A stretch of DNA of 62,599 nt from Planctomycetota bacterium (GTDB lineage: Bacteria; Planctomycetota; Planctomycetia; Pirellulales; UBA1268), in assembly GCA_016872555.1 (NCBI GenBank), contig VGZO01000025.1, forward strand, positions 1 to 62,599. The letters run 5' to 3'. Below, piece by piece: positions 17,747 through 26,547 of this stretch (position 1 is the first letter of the stretch; each line of letters starts with the position of its first letter). The notes under the pieces were generated by a model that worked only from the letters and a program-made list of their open reading frames with translations, was not told where the DNA came from and did not search any database. Made by a program: the position numbers and the translations under genes.

Positions 17747-18139
17747 ATGGTGAAAAAGAGCAAGCCTCCGCAAGATCACGGTGAACCGTCCGCCGCGGAC
17801 GCCCCGAAGGTCAACAAGAGCGAGGAGATCCGGGTCGAGGCGCGGCGGATCGTCGACGCCGGCCAGACACCGCGGCCGAAGATGATCGTCGAGGCGCTCG
17901 CCGCCCGAGGGGTCGACGTCGTCTCCCCGCAGGTCAGTATGGTGCTCAAGCGAATGGGGGTCGAGCCACGCGGGCGGAAGCGGAAGCCGGCCACCGCGGC
18001 CGCGCCGGTCGCCGCCAAGCCGGCGTCCAACGACGCCTTCACGCTCCACGAGCTGCTCGCCGCCAAGCAGTTCGTCGAGATGATCGGCAGCCCGTCGCGT
18101 GCTGCCGCCATCCTCGACGCGCTCGGCCGGATTTCCTGA
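17747..18139 (+). CDS. Small putative DNA-binding protein, planctomycete type
   Basis: This is a 130-residue basic protein. Residues 22-70 (N-K-S-E-E-I-R, then P-K-M-I-V-E-A-L-A-A-R-G-V-D-V-V-S-P-Q-V-S-M-V-L-K-R-M-G) read as a winged-helix-like helix-turn-helix: a first helix, a turn, and a recognition helix. A lysine/proline/alanine linker follows. The C-terminal helix-rich block (L-L-A-A-K-Q-F-V-E-M-I-G-S) recurs in similar small planctomycete proteins as I remember them. The ATG is followed by a Lys-rich tail. It stands alone between two pseudogenes, so it may be a survivor of a disrupted segment. The target is unknown. Confidence 0.65.
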   Translation: MVKKSKPPQDHGEPSAADAPKVNKSEEIRVEARRIVDAGQTPRPKMIVEALAARGVDVVSPQVSMVLKRMGVEPRGRKRKPATAAAPVAAKPASNDAFTLHELLAAKQFVEMIGSPSRAAAILDALGRIS

Positions 18140-18373
18140 GCGGGAGGAATCCAGCGGCGACCGCAGATGCCGGCCGGCGTGTCCACGCACCGTCCGGCCG
18201 ACTCCTCCGCGCCACCCGCGCCGTGAGAGGCAGGTCGTCGGTGCGAGGTCCGGTCGCGACCACCCGGCGAGTCGCTGATCGCCCCGGTCGCTCCGGAGGT
18301 GACGACGGATCCTCCGCCGCTTGGTGGGATCGACTGTTCGCACACGGCGCGGCAGCGGTGGGCGGTTCCGTGG

Positions 18374-18580
18374 TCACGTCGTCGGTTGCCCCGCGCGGCG
18401 CCGCGACCACGTCAGACTGAACAACCAGGCCAGGATGCCCACCAGGACGATCGATCCACTGGCCCCTGGCCCGGGCAGAGGATCCTCGATCAGCGGGGCC
18501 GGGTTGTTGAGAAGGGCATGCACGCCCATCGCCAGAAAGAGGTTGCCGGTGCGGAGATAGACGAAGGCGAACATGAGGCC
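18374..18580 (-). pseudogene. C-terminal fragment of a CPBP-type intramembrane protease
   Basis: The last 66 codons of a CPBP (Abi/CAAX-type) membrane protease are recognisable: F-A-F-V-Y-L-R-T-G-N-L-F-L-A-M-G-V-H-A-L-L-N-N, where the His-Asn pair belongs to the last catalytic motif, followed by a closing hydrophobic helix (I-V-L-V-G-I-L-A-W-L). The rest of the gene is absent. Upstream on the same strand the sequence switches within a few bases into an S41 peptidase, so this is one side of a deletion joint. Confidence 0.6.
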
Positions 18581-20031
18581 TCGGCAGCTGGAACGGGCCG
18601 ATGTAACCGATCTGGTTCGGACAGCCGCCCGTCGGCTCGCCGACCGTGAGCATCAGGTCGTAGGTCCGCGCCGCATCCGCGAGCACCACCGCGGCCGAGA
18701 AGGTCCCGTCTCCGGTCAGCAGGCAGGCCGGGCCGTCGAACCTGGGTTCGACTCGCGGAGGGCTCCTGACCGCGATCTTGTCGATCATGTCCTCGCCGTG
18801 CTCGAGCGCCACATACCGCGGCATGTATCTCGGCAGGACGACACCGATCAGCAGCCAGCGCCACATCGGCTTTACGGCCAGCCGCATCATCGCGTCGGAT
18901 TCCGCGCTGCGGCGCGTCACGATCCGCGACATCCCCCGGAACGGGCGATCGGTGATTCGGGCGAGCAGGTCATCGCCGAGAGTGTTGCCGCCGGGGTTCT
19001 CCCGGATGTCCACGATCAGTCCCGCGGCGCCCCGCTCATTCGCGGCGGCGATCGCCTGATCGATGAATCCTTCCCACTGCCCGCCGAGCATGAAGTCCAT
19101 GGAGGGGAAGTCGATGAAGGCGATGGGGGCGGCGTCGGACCGGTCGCCAGGAAGCAGCAGGCATCGGAATGGCGGGCTCTCGACGAGGACCTCGCCCCGA
19201 GCCGTCGCGGACGCGGAGGGGGGTGAACTGGCCGGAACGGTCCGCTCCTTCCTGCGAGCGCCGTGGCCGACGCCTTTGACGGTCACGGTGTGCCGCGAGC
19301 CGTCGGAGCGGACGAGCTCGACTTCCGTCGGCGCCGAAACGCCTGCGGCCCAGCTGATGACGTGGAACGAGTCACGGACAAACGCATCGCGAGCGCGCGG
19401 TCTCCGCCGGCATGAGCGAGCGCAGCCGGTCGAGGTGATCGGCCGCCGACACGTCCCCGATACGGACGATCGTGTCCCCCGGCTCGATGCCCTGCTCGGC
19501 CTCCGCCACGGCGACGACCACGAGGGCATCGTCCTCGGGCTCCGCCCGGAAGGGGAGCAGCCGCTCGCCGCGCGCGAACGCGGCCTCGAGATCCTCGATG
19601 GGGACTCTGAAGACGTAGTGGTCACACCGGTACCCCGCCTGCATCTCCATTACCAGCGGGAGGAACTCGCGCCGCGTCATCGGCCGGTCGATCGAGGCCT
19701 TCAGCCGCCCGGCGAGGGCGAGGATCGACTCCTTCGGGGCGCGCAGATACGGATTCGGGCAGGTGCGCTCGTGGAGCGCGACGATCGCGTCGAGATCGAC
19801 GCGGAGCGCCTCGGGCTCGTGGAGCTTCGCGATCTCCTCGGGCGTCGCCCGCGGAATCGCGTCCCACGGATCCCGGATGAACATCGAGAACGTCGAGGGG
19901 CTGACTCTGCCGGAGCGCGCGATGGCCACCGCGGCGACCACCGCGGTGAGCGCGATGCAGGCCGCCCCGACAGCCCAACGACGCCAGCGGCGGGGAGTGC
20001 TGGCAGCGTGCTTCGTGGCCTTGGCATCCAT
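18581..20031 (-). pseudogene. S41 family peptidase, frameshifted and 3'-truncated
   Basis: The first part (20031 to about 19390) starts with a good ATG, an N-terminal membrane anchor (A-V-G-A-A-C-I-A-L-T-A-V-V-A) and a PDZ-like region (G-I-E-P-G-D-T-I-V-R-I-G). At about 19390-19405, within CGCGCGCTCGCG, the match jumps to another frame, which continues with D-A-F-V-R-D-S-F-H-V-I-S-W. It then enters the S41 core: G-L-I-V-D-I-R-E-N-P-G-G-N, and D-G-T-F-S-A-A-V-V-L-A with the catalytic Ser. The homology ends at G-Y-I-G-P-F-Q, where the CPBP fragment begins. The gene is therefore broken twice, once by a single-base indel and once by a deletion. The frameshift could be a sequencing error; the truncation cannot. 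Confidence 0.75.
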
Positions 20032-20065
20032 GGCACCGGTGCCCGAGGTCGACGACTTGACTCAT

Positions 20066-20102
20066 ACGACAGCGGGTCGTTCGGTACACGACACAGTGTC
20101 GT
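20066..20102. promoter_or_regulatory. Two operator-like dyads of a BlaI-type repressor
   Basis: Between the divergent S41 and blaI genes are two inverted repeats of the same form, ACGAC-N5-GTCGT: ACGAC-AGCGG-GTCGT at 20066-20080 and ACGAC-ACAGT-GTCGT at 20088-20102. The second extends to a 7-bp arm, ACGACAC/GTGTCGT. They are exactly 22 bp apart, two helical turns. The position fits autoregulation by the adjacent BlaI-type repressor. The second dyad covers the GTG used here as the blaI start. Confidence 0.6.
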
Positions 20103-20521
20103 ACATCAAGCCACACCGAGCCCTGCCCCGCGGAGATCATCCCTGGTGCCCCCCCGCCCCCCTCGCCAACGCCGAGCTTGCCGTGATGGAGCTCCTCTGG
20201 GACCACGGCGCCATGACCGCGCGGCAGGTGCAGGAGCGGCTCTACGGCGCCTCCGACCGCTCGCAGCACGGCACGGTGCAGCGACTGCTGCAGCGACTCG
20301 AGGAAAAGGACTTCGTGCGGCGCGACAAGACGCCTCCGGCGAGCACCTTCGCGCCGTGCCTCTCGCGGGCGGAGTACGCCGGCGCGCAGCTCGAGACCCT
20401 CGCCGATCGCCTCACCGGCGGCTCGATCGCCCCGCTGCTCTCGAACCTCATCGACAGGAAGCGGCTCAGCCGCACGGAACTGCGCCGCCTCCGCGATCTC
20501 CTCGACGGAAAGAATCCATGA
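20096..20521 (+). CDS. BlaI/MecI/CopY-type transcriptional repressor
   Basis: This 141-residue protein has a winged-helix N-terminus typical of the family: N-A-E-L-A-V-M-E-L-L-W-D-H-G-A-M-T-A-R-Q-V, then H-G-T-V-Q-R-L-L-Q-R-L-E-E-K-D-F-V-R-R. A helical dimerisation tail ends in L-S-R-T-E-L-R-R-L-R-D-L-L. Such repressors bind dyads near their own promoter and are normally inactivated by a partner M56 metalloprotease. That partner follows with an ATGA overlap but survives only as a short stub. No ATG precedes the domain; GTG at 20096 is the only conventional start, and it lies inside an operator dyad, so the true start is uncertain. Confidence 0.78.
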   Translation: MSYIKPHRALPRGDHPWCPPAPLANAELAVMELLWDHGAMTARQVQERLYGASDRSQHGTVQRLLQRLEEKDFVRRDKTPPASTFAPCLSRAEYAGAQLETLADRLTGGSIAPLLSNLIDRKRLSRTELRRLRDLLDGKNP

Positions 20522-20690
20522 CGCTCACGATCCTCTCCTACGCCCTTGGCAACACGCTCCTGGCGCTGCCGCTGGCACTGCTCGCCCGCGCGATCGGTCG
20601 CACCGCCCGCCACCCGGCGGTCGTGCATTTCATGTGGGTGATCGTGATGATCCGCCTCGTCATGCCACCGGTCGCGGCGGTTGCAGCGAG
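20518..20690 (+). pseudogene. N-terminal stub of an M56 (BlaR1-like) peptidase
   Basis: Translation would begin on ATG overlapping the blaI stop (ATGA). The first 57 residues (Y-A-L-G-N-T-L-L-A-L-P-L-A-L-L, then H-F-M-W-V-I-V-M-I-R-L-V-M-P-P) are the first two membrane helices of an M56 antirepressor/protease. The match then ends abruptly and the DNA continues as a piece of an unrelated protein. No zinc-binding HExxH remains, so the sensor half of this regulatory pair is lost. Confidence 0.7.
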
Positions 20691-20938
20691 AGCGGCTCAA
20701 GCCCCACGCGATCGACATTCGGGTGAACATCGACCCGGTGCACTGGTTTCTGAGCCCCGCGAAAGACACCCGCTCGTCGCTCTATCTCGAAGACGCGGCG
20801 ACGGAGTTTCAGGTGCAGGGGGCTGGAGCTCGACTGGACGATCGTCACGTGGGGCGCCGACTTACGCTGGTCGGGCGACGATTGGAGCGACCACTGTTTT
20901 CGCGGGGCGAAGTGGACGGACGTGAAGAAGCCGGCGTA
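20684..20938 (+). pseudogene. 3' remnant of a DUF2075 (Schlafen-like helicase) protein
   Basis: The sequence reads N-I-D-P-V-H-W-F-L-S then R-S-S-L-Y-L-E-D-A-A-T-E-F-Q-V-Q-G, and after a one-base shift at the GGGGG run near 20818-20822 it continues L-E-L-D-W-T-I-V-T-W-G-A-D-L-R. This matches my memory of the C-terminal part of DUF2075 ATPases (Y-L-E-D-V-A-T-E-F-x-x-Q-G-L-E-L-D-W). The piece ends at TAG at 20936-20938. Everything N-terminal is missing, and it joins directly to the M56 stub, making another chimeric joint. Confidence 0.55.
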
Positions 20939-21041
20939 GCCCCGACCGGAGACACACCACGCGACGCACGATTCAACTCCCGCGCGACACTACTTTCGTC
21001 ACGCAGGTGTCTCAAAGTCATTGACACGTTCCGCGCTCCGG

Positions 21042-23501
21042 TCAGAGTCGCTGCCAGCCAGCCGTGGGCGTCCAGCGGTAGCGTGCTCCCGCATCCTCCA
21101 CCGCAAGCCGAAGCCAGCCGTGGGTGACGAGATCCCGCACGCCTGAGTGCCGATTGAGAATGTCGGCAACGCGTTCCCGGCTGGCGTCGATGATGACCGT
21201 AAGCCGCAGCGGCTCATGCTGCAGTTTGGTGCCATCGTGAACCGCCTGCCAGGGGAGGCCAACCCGCAGGTCGCCGCCGTTCCCCTCAAGGATGCCAAAC
21301 TGACCCACCACGTCGTGAATGACTTTGCTTCCGCTGCCGAAGGCCTGGTTGTCGACGGCGGAGGCAAAATACTGTAGCCCGATCCAGCTGGTCACGACCA
21401 GCGGGGCGGTCATGATCAGCTCGAGCACCTTTCCCTCGGGATCTTTCGCCGAGCAGTACTCGTGGAGGAAACAGCGGCCACCGAGGTTGAGTCCTGTCGT
21501 TCGGCTGCGGTCGGCAATGACGAAGGCGGCATTGCCCGCCAGCCCCCATTCGGGCCGGACCTCCGCCCAGTCGCGGGCCCGGAAGAGCACCGACTCATCG
21601 CCGGCGTTGCCCAGCCGCCTGCTCCGTTCAAGCCGCGTTGCCCTCCCAGCGGCGGCAGTCCAGGCAAGGACGTCCCGAAACTCGTCGCGGTGCGTAGCAG
21701 GACAACCCGTCGGACCAAAAAACTCAATCTCATCGGTTGTGGTCCGGTGAACGGCCGCCACGAACCAAGTGTCGGCAGGGATCAAGATGCCTCGCTCGGC
21801 CAGTGCCGCACGGACCTGAATGTCGTTGAGAATGGCGGCGGCAACGCGAGCATTCGGCTCGCCGGAATGGCCACCACAGGCGCCGCAGTCGTAGCCCGCA
21901 CGGTAGGGATTGTTGACCATGGAGGCGGCATGGCCGCAGATGACGACGATCCTCGCAAACCGATCAGTGAGCCCGAGGTTTCGCAGCATGCCTTCGGCCA
22001 GACCGATCCGCTGGTCGAGCGGGATGGGTTCATCCGAGCCATCCAGGTCGGGGCCGAGCCGTCGCTGCTCGTCGCGCGAGAGGCCGTCGTTTCGCGGATC
22101 GGCTACGGGCCGCGTAACGCCAATCGAGTCGGTGAAAAGCTTCGGCAGATAGGCGAGCCCCAGCGACTCCACAAAGCTGTAGCAGGAGATCGCTGACGAC
22201 TGAAAGCCCTTCCAGAGCTTGCGTCCCTTCCTGACCAGCTTCCGGTGGTCGATGGCCGCCGTGATCCGCTCTCCCGATGCTCCCAGCAGCCGCTCAAAGA
22301 CTGGAAAAGTCGGCTGCAGCAGCACCGGGCAATGAGCAGCGCCGAACGCGGTGCCCAGGCGAATGAACTCCAGCGGCATCCCGAAGAATCCGGCAAACCC
22401 ACAGGTTTCAACCAGCTTGCTCTGGGCCTCGAGGTGGCGTCGCAACACCTCGCTGCGAACATCGATGCAAAACACCATCTGTAACGTAGGCCGTCTGGTC
22501 GCCGCCGGCTGTTTATCCGTGGCAATGTCGGCCAGCAGGCCGCGGCGATGGCTGACCTCACCGGCAACCTGCATCAGGTAGCGTGCCAGCACAGCCGGCA
22601 GAGGGTCGGGCGGCTCGGGCGTTGTCGGCACCAGCCCCTCGGGCAGGTCTGTCGAACCGCTCGATTCGGCCAAGGCCACGTCACAGGCCAGTCGGATAGC
22701 CAACAGCCCCGTCAGGTCGTCAGCAACCGATGGTGTTTCCTCGGCATGCCAGGTGAGATAGCGAATAAACGAGGCCCAGCCGGCGACCGAAAAGAGTTCT
22801 GCCAGCAGAAATCGTTCGATGTGTGGCTCGGGAATGGCCAGCCGGGCCAGCAGGGCGGGGATTGCCTCGCGAGGATCATCCGGCAGCGCTGCGACCAGTT
22901 GCCGGAATCCACGGATCCCCAGTTGGTCGAGCCGGCGGCTCAGCTGCGCCCGCTGCCGCCACGCCTCGTAGAGCGGCAAGCTCAGCCAGGGACTCAGCCA
23001 GGTGGCCTGCCCTCGGTCGAAGTGGCCGGCACAGTGCCGGGAGATGTCGGTGACGATGTGGCTGGTCCAGCGGGTACCGGTCCGTTCGTCTACCAGTTCC
23101 GACACGGTTCGGTAGCGGCGTTCGGCCCCGACCGCTGCCGGCTCGTCGTCGAGCAAGGCCCGGCAGGCTTCCACCGTGAGGCTGGCGAACCATTCGGGAT
23201 GCTCCTCCCGGCACTCGGCCAGGGCGGTGTCGAGGTCGGCCGCCGTGATCGCCCCGGTGCTCAGTCGCTGTCGAAACCATTCGGCTGTTGGCAGAATGTC
23301 ACAGACGCGAACATCGGCGAGCAACTGGCGAGCGACCAGAAAAGGCCGGTCGGCAAGGCCAAGAAACGGGTTGACTGCCACGTAGTCAGCCAATGGCCAG
23401 AGCGGCGGAATGATTGCCTTCACGGCTGCGAGATGCGGCGCCAGGTCCGCGGGAGTGAGTCTGGTCGTAGCGGTTTCGCCGCTCGTCGTAACTTTGGTCA
23501 T
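21042..23501 (-). CDS. dabA: DabA, inorganic-carbon accumulation protein (DUF2309)
   Basis: This 819-residue protein is the carbonic-anhydrase-like subunit of the DAB system, which couples membrane energy to one-way conversion of CO2 to bicarbonate at the inner face of the membrane. The zinc-site residues are all visible: Cys345 and Asp347 in F-C-I-D-V-R-S-E, His524 in C-G-H-A-A-S-M-V-N-N, and Cys539 in G-Y-D-C-G-A-C-G-G. The N-terminal P-L-A-D-Y-V-A-V-N-P block and C-terminal P-L-R-L-T-V-I-I-D-A are also typical. The start is the ATG of MTKV, 29 bp after the dabB stop. It forms a two-gene unit with dabB. No carboxysome or RuBisCO genes are in the window. Confidence 0.95.
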   Translation of the reverse strand: MTKVTTSGETATTRLTPADLAPHLAAVKAIIPPLWPLADYVAVNPFLGLADRPFLVARQLLADVRVCDILPTAEWFRQRLSTGAITAADLDTALAECREEHPEWFASLTVEACRALLDDEPAAVGAERRYRTVSELVDERTGTRWTSHIVTDISRHCAGHFDRGQATWLSPWLSLPLYEAWRQRAQLSRRLDQLGIRGFRQLVAALPDDPREAIPALLARLAIPEPHIERFLLAELFSVAGWASFIRYLTWHAEETPSVADDLTGLLAIRLACDVALAESSGSTDLPEGLVPTTPEPPDPLPAVLARYLMQVAGEVSHRRGLLADIATDKQPAATRRPTLQMVFCIDVRSEVLRRHLEAQSKLVETCGFAGFFGMPLEFIRLGTAFGAAHCPVLLQPTFPVFERLLGASGERITAAIDHRKLVRKGRKLWKGFQSSAISCYSFVESLGLAYLPKLFTDSIGVTRPVADPRNDGLSRDEQRRLGPDLDGSDEPIPLDQRIGLAEGMLRNLGLTDRFARIVVICGHAASMVNNPYRAGYDCGACGGHSGEPNARVAAAILNDIQVRAALAERGILIPADTWFVAAVHRTTTDEIEFFGPTGCPATHRDEFRDVLAWTAAAGRATRLERSRRLGNAGDESVLFRARDWAEVRPEWGLAGNAAFVIADRSRTTGLNLGGRCFLHEYCSAKDPEGKVLELIMTAPLVVTSWIGLQYFASAVDNQAFGSGSKVIHDVVGQFGILEGNGGDLRVGLPWQAVHDGTKLQHEPLRLTVIIDASRERVADILNRHSGVRDLVTHGWLRLAVEDAGARYRWTPTAGWQRL

Positions 23502-23530
23502 CAGCGGTGGGCCACCTTGGAAGACACGGG

Positions 23531-25138
23531 CTACGAGACGGCCGCCGGCTGGCCGTAGATCCAGCCGGTCAGCCGGCGGAAGGGAATGTCGAGATAAAAG
23601 CCGTTGTTGGCATGTACGTAAAAGACCTGCACCCAGCCCATATGCGAAAAGTTCTGAATGAAGTTCTGCACAACGAAAATTGCCACAAAACTCGCCACTG
23701 CCACGACATGCACCGCCCATTCGAGGGGCGATCGCTCCAGGGGCTGTCGCGACATCGTGGCGGCCAGCAGGCTGTCGACGAGCTCGAAGCTTGCGAAGTA
23801 GGCGAACGCCACCACCACCGCTGCCGCAATCCCGAGGAGGGACAGGTTCCAGACCCGCATGGCGAGGAAGGTGGAGAGCAGGTTGGTGAGAGCCAACAGC
23901 AGCACGAAGCCGAGGACGATTCCGCCCGGTTTTTCGGCGATCTTGATCCCAAAGCAGGCGAGGGTCAGCCCGAGGATCGCCACTGCCCCGGCGACGGCCA
24001 GGATGTCGGTGACGAGCACCGCGCGACCACCGCGGGCGCGTGCCTGGGTCAGCTGTGTGCGGGCAGCTTGTTCCAGCACGCTTCCCGAGCTGAGAAAGGC
24101 ATGGGCCTTGTAGAGCGAGTGCGCGACGATGTGGAGCAAAGCCGCGGAAAAGCCGCCGAGCCCGCACTGAAGCATCATGAAGCCCATCTGGGCAATCGTC
24201 GAAAACGCAAGCGAACGCTTCACGCTCGTCTGCGAGAGCATCACGACGCCACCGAGGAGTGCGGTGATCGCGCCGATCATCGCCAGCAGGCTAAGAGCGG
24301 CGGGCGAGAGCACCAGCAGCGGGCTGAGCCGGATTACGAGAAACCCTCCGGCATTGATAATGCCAGCGTGCATCAGGGCGGAAACCGGCGTGGGCGCCTC
24401 CATCGTATCGGGCAGCCAGCTGTGAAATGGAAACTGGGCCGACTTAGTCATCGCCGCCAGGACAAACAGGCTTCCGATGGCCCAGATCATCATCGAGTTC
24501 GGTGCCGGCTGCTCTCGCAGGGCCACGGCCTTGGCGAACAGGTCGGTGTAGTCGAAGCTACCGAAGCTGACATACGTCACCGCCAAGGCGGCGATCAGAA
24601 AGGCGTTGCCGAGCAGACTGATGAGGAGTTTTTTCCGTGCGGCCCAGAGGGCCCAGGACCGATGGCGGTGGTGGCAGAGGAGTTCATGGAGGCCGAGGTC
24701 TGCGAAGAGCCAGGCGGCAGCGAACAGGAGCAGGTTACGGGAGGTGACCAGAAGGAACACCGCGCCGAGCGTGAAGAGCATCCAGCACAGGAATCGCCCC
24801 TGCTCACGATCGCCGTCCAGATAGCGGACCGCGTACCGGCAGATGACCGCACCGATGAAACTGATCAGCAGCAGCATGATCGCTGCGAGGTCGTCGAAGT
24901 ACACGCCAAAGTTGAGGGCGGGCAGGCCGGGCACAACCGCCAAGCGAACGTCGATCGGCCCTCTGACGGCGAGCCCCACGGCGACGACGACAGCAAACGC
25001 CGCAGCTGCCACGGTCGCGGTTTCGGCCAGCCGTCGCATGACATCGAGGTGTTCATTCGCCCAGCCCCGAAGGATCAGGCCAGCGGCCAGCAGCATGAGT
25101 GCGGGAGCGATGATCGTCCAGGCATACAAGCTCTCCAT
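23531..25138 (-). CDS. dabB: DabB, proton-conducting membrane subunit (NuoL-like)
   Basis: This is a 535-residue membrane protein with about 13 hydrophobic segments of the NADH-quinone oxidoreductase ND5/MrpA family. The antiporter core is visible: Y-F-D-D-L-A-A-I-M-L, the H-S-W-L-P-D-T-M-E-A-P-T-P-V-S-A-L-M-H-A-G motif, and K-R-S-L-A-F-S-T-I-A-Q-M-G. It is far shorter than MrpA and directly precedes dabA, so it is read as DabB, which anchors DabA and supplies the cation gradient. The ATG at 25138 (MESLY) is chosen; a TTG 17 codons upstream is possible. Confidence 0.92.
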   Translation of the reverse strand: MESLYAWTIIAPALMLLAAGLILRGWANEHLDVMRRLAETATVAAAAFAVVVAVGLAVRGPIDVRLAVVPGLPALNFGVYFDDLAAIMLLLISFIGAVICRYAVRYLDGDREQGRFLCWMLFTLGAVFLLVTSRNLLLFAAAWLFADLGLHELLCHHRHRSWALWAARKKLLISLLGNAFLIAALAVTYVSFGSFDYTDLFAKAVALREQPAPNSMMIWAIGSLFVLAAMTKSAQFPFHSWLPDTMEAPTPVSALMHAGIINAGGFLVIRLSPLLVLSPAALSLLAMIGAITALLGGVVMLSQTSVKRSLAFSTIAQMGFMMLQCGLGGFSAALLHIVAHSLYKAHAFLSSGSVLEQAARTQLTQARARGGRAVLVTDILAVAGAVAILGLTLACFGIKIAEKPGGIVLGFVLLLALTNLLSTFLAMRVWNLSLLGIAAAVVVAFAYFASFELVDSLLAATMSRQPLERSPLEWAVHVVAVASFVAIFVVQNFIQNFSHMGWVQVFYVHANNGFYLDIPFRRLTGWIYGQPAAVS

Positions 25139-25776
25139 TGGAGTGAATCCATTCACAACGATCTCGAGAATGTCAGATTGGCGTGTCAAGATACTCGCGA
25201 ATGGAGATTATTGCCATTCGCCGGCCCTGCCGAAAACCGTCCAGAGCGACGCCGGATGCGGGCCGCCTGAGGAGACGTTCCATCCGTGGTTTTTTCGGTT
25301 GGAGCCGCAGCCCACCGCAGGAGAGGCCCTCTACGCCGATGATCTGTGCGGCACCTGCCTTGTCCTCATGACAGTCGAGGGCGAGGAGGCAGGGAGATGG
25401 GGCCAGAGACGATGGTGGGATGTCCACAGGCGGTGGTGGGGGGAACGGACGAAGGGCCTGGCCCCCCCGGCGAAGCCCTCCAAGGCGCTCAAGACGGCGA
25501 TCGCGGGGGAGAGTCGCAAGAAGCCGGCGGCGAAATGCTCCGGACGGAAATGATCCCGCCGTGGCCCGGCGGTCGGTGGAAGGCGTCATCCATGACGCGA
25601 ACGGCCGCGGGCTGGACAGCGAACACCTTGGCAGAAGGGAAACGCCCCGAGGGAGCCGAGGTTCTTCGGGGATGACGGAGGCCGCTTCCGGCGGCGACGC
25701 GCTTCCCCGTCGGGCTGCGAGCAGCCCGTGGCCAAAGTCCATCCCTGGCCTTTGGCCACTCGAAAACCTGCGGTTT
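25139..25776. other. Intergenic region, no recognisable gene
   Basis: There are 638 bp between dabB and the IS701 fragment. Open frames exist on both strands but show only Arg/Pro/Gly-rich compositions with no family resemblance. One plus-strand frame ending at 25553 contains a run of Trp-rich residues followed by a Lys/Ala/Pro tail that I cannot place; it could be an old gene fragment. The segment lies between an operon and IS debris, so decayed mobile DNA is likely. Confidence 0.35.
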
Positions 25777-26055
25777 TCACCGGAACTGCGCTCCCGGCAC
25801 CTCATCCATGAGGTGCAGCAGGCTGTTTGTCTTGACGAATTGCTCGAGCGCCTGGACGTAGTCCTGCTTCGGTTGATCGATGGCGGTCAGCCGTTGGGCC
25901 ATCGGCTCGATGCTCTGCTGCTCGCCATCGAGCAGAAGGCCGCGAAGGTACGTCATGCACCAGAACGTCCGCTCCCTGCGACCGATGCCCGACGCGATGT
26001 CGGACACGTACCCCTCGAGATCCCGCTTCAGTTTTTCCAGCTTGCGTGTCTTCAT
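25777..26055 (-). pseudogene. N-terminal fragment of an IS701-type transposase
   Basis: The 92 residues from the ATG at 26055 hold the N-terminal domain of IS701-type (DDE_5) transposases: Y-V-S-D-I-A-S-G-I-G-R-R-E-R, Y-L-R-G-L-L-L-D-G-E-Q-Q-S-I-E-P-M-A-Q-R-L and Q-A-L-E-Q-F-V. The catalytic domain that normally follows (some 300 residues) is absent, and the frame runs into unrelated residues and a stop. It is a dead fragment. Confidence 0.7.
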
Positions 26056-26112
26056 GCCGCGAAGCCTGAAGAAGATACAGGTCTGGCACAAGATCCGCTT
26101 GACGGAGTAGCA

Positions 26113-26535
26113 CTAGCTCGGCACGAACAACGAAAACTCGTCGACCGGCTGGTAACCCATCCTGGCGTACGAGGGGCAGCCATCGGCGGTCGCATGGAGG
26201 GCGGTTCGCGTGATCCGGGTTTCTCTCGTCGCGCTCTCGAGACAGCGACGCATGACGAGTTCGGCGAGGCCTCGGCGGCGATGGGCCGTCGCCGTGGTCA
26301 CGAAGGCGACGTAGAGGACGCCATCGAGCGGCACGGCGAGGGCGGTCGCGACGGGATGACCATCCACGATCGCGTTGTGCCCGTAGAGCGGCGTCCGCCA
26401 CAGGGCATCACCTGCGACGGCATCGCGCACCCACTCGGTCGAGATGCCGTAGGCGACGGCATTCAGGTCTGCGAGGGCGAGCCTGCCCCGCTCGTCGTCG
26501 ATGCGGCCGAAGCCAATCGCCGGCTTCACGATGTC
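26113..26535 (-). pseudogene. C-terminal part of a GNAT acetyltransferase, 5' end lost
   Basis: About 135 residues of a GNAT protein are present: D-L-N-A-V-A-Y-G-I-S-T-E-W, V-L-Y-V-A-F-V-T-T-A-T-A-H-R-R-R-G-L-A-E-L-V-M-R (the acetyl-CoA motif with R-R-R-G-L-A), and Y-A-R-M-G-Y-Q-P-V-D-E-F at the end. The N-terminal half is missing: near 26535 the sequence switches to an IS256 remnant read on the other strand. A start codon inside the IS-derived part (26631) could still give a protein, but it would lack the first domain. Confidence 0.65.
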
Positions 26536-26547
26536 ACCACTCGCTAC

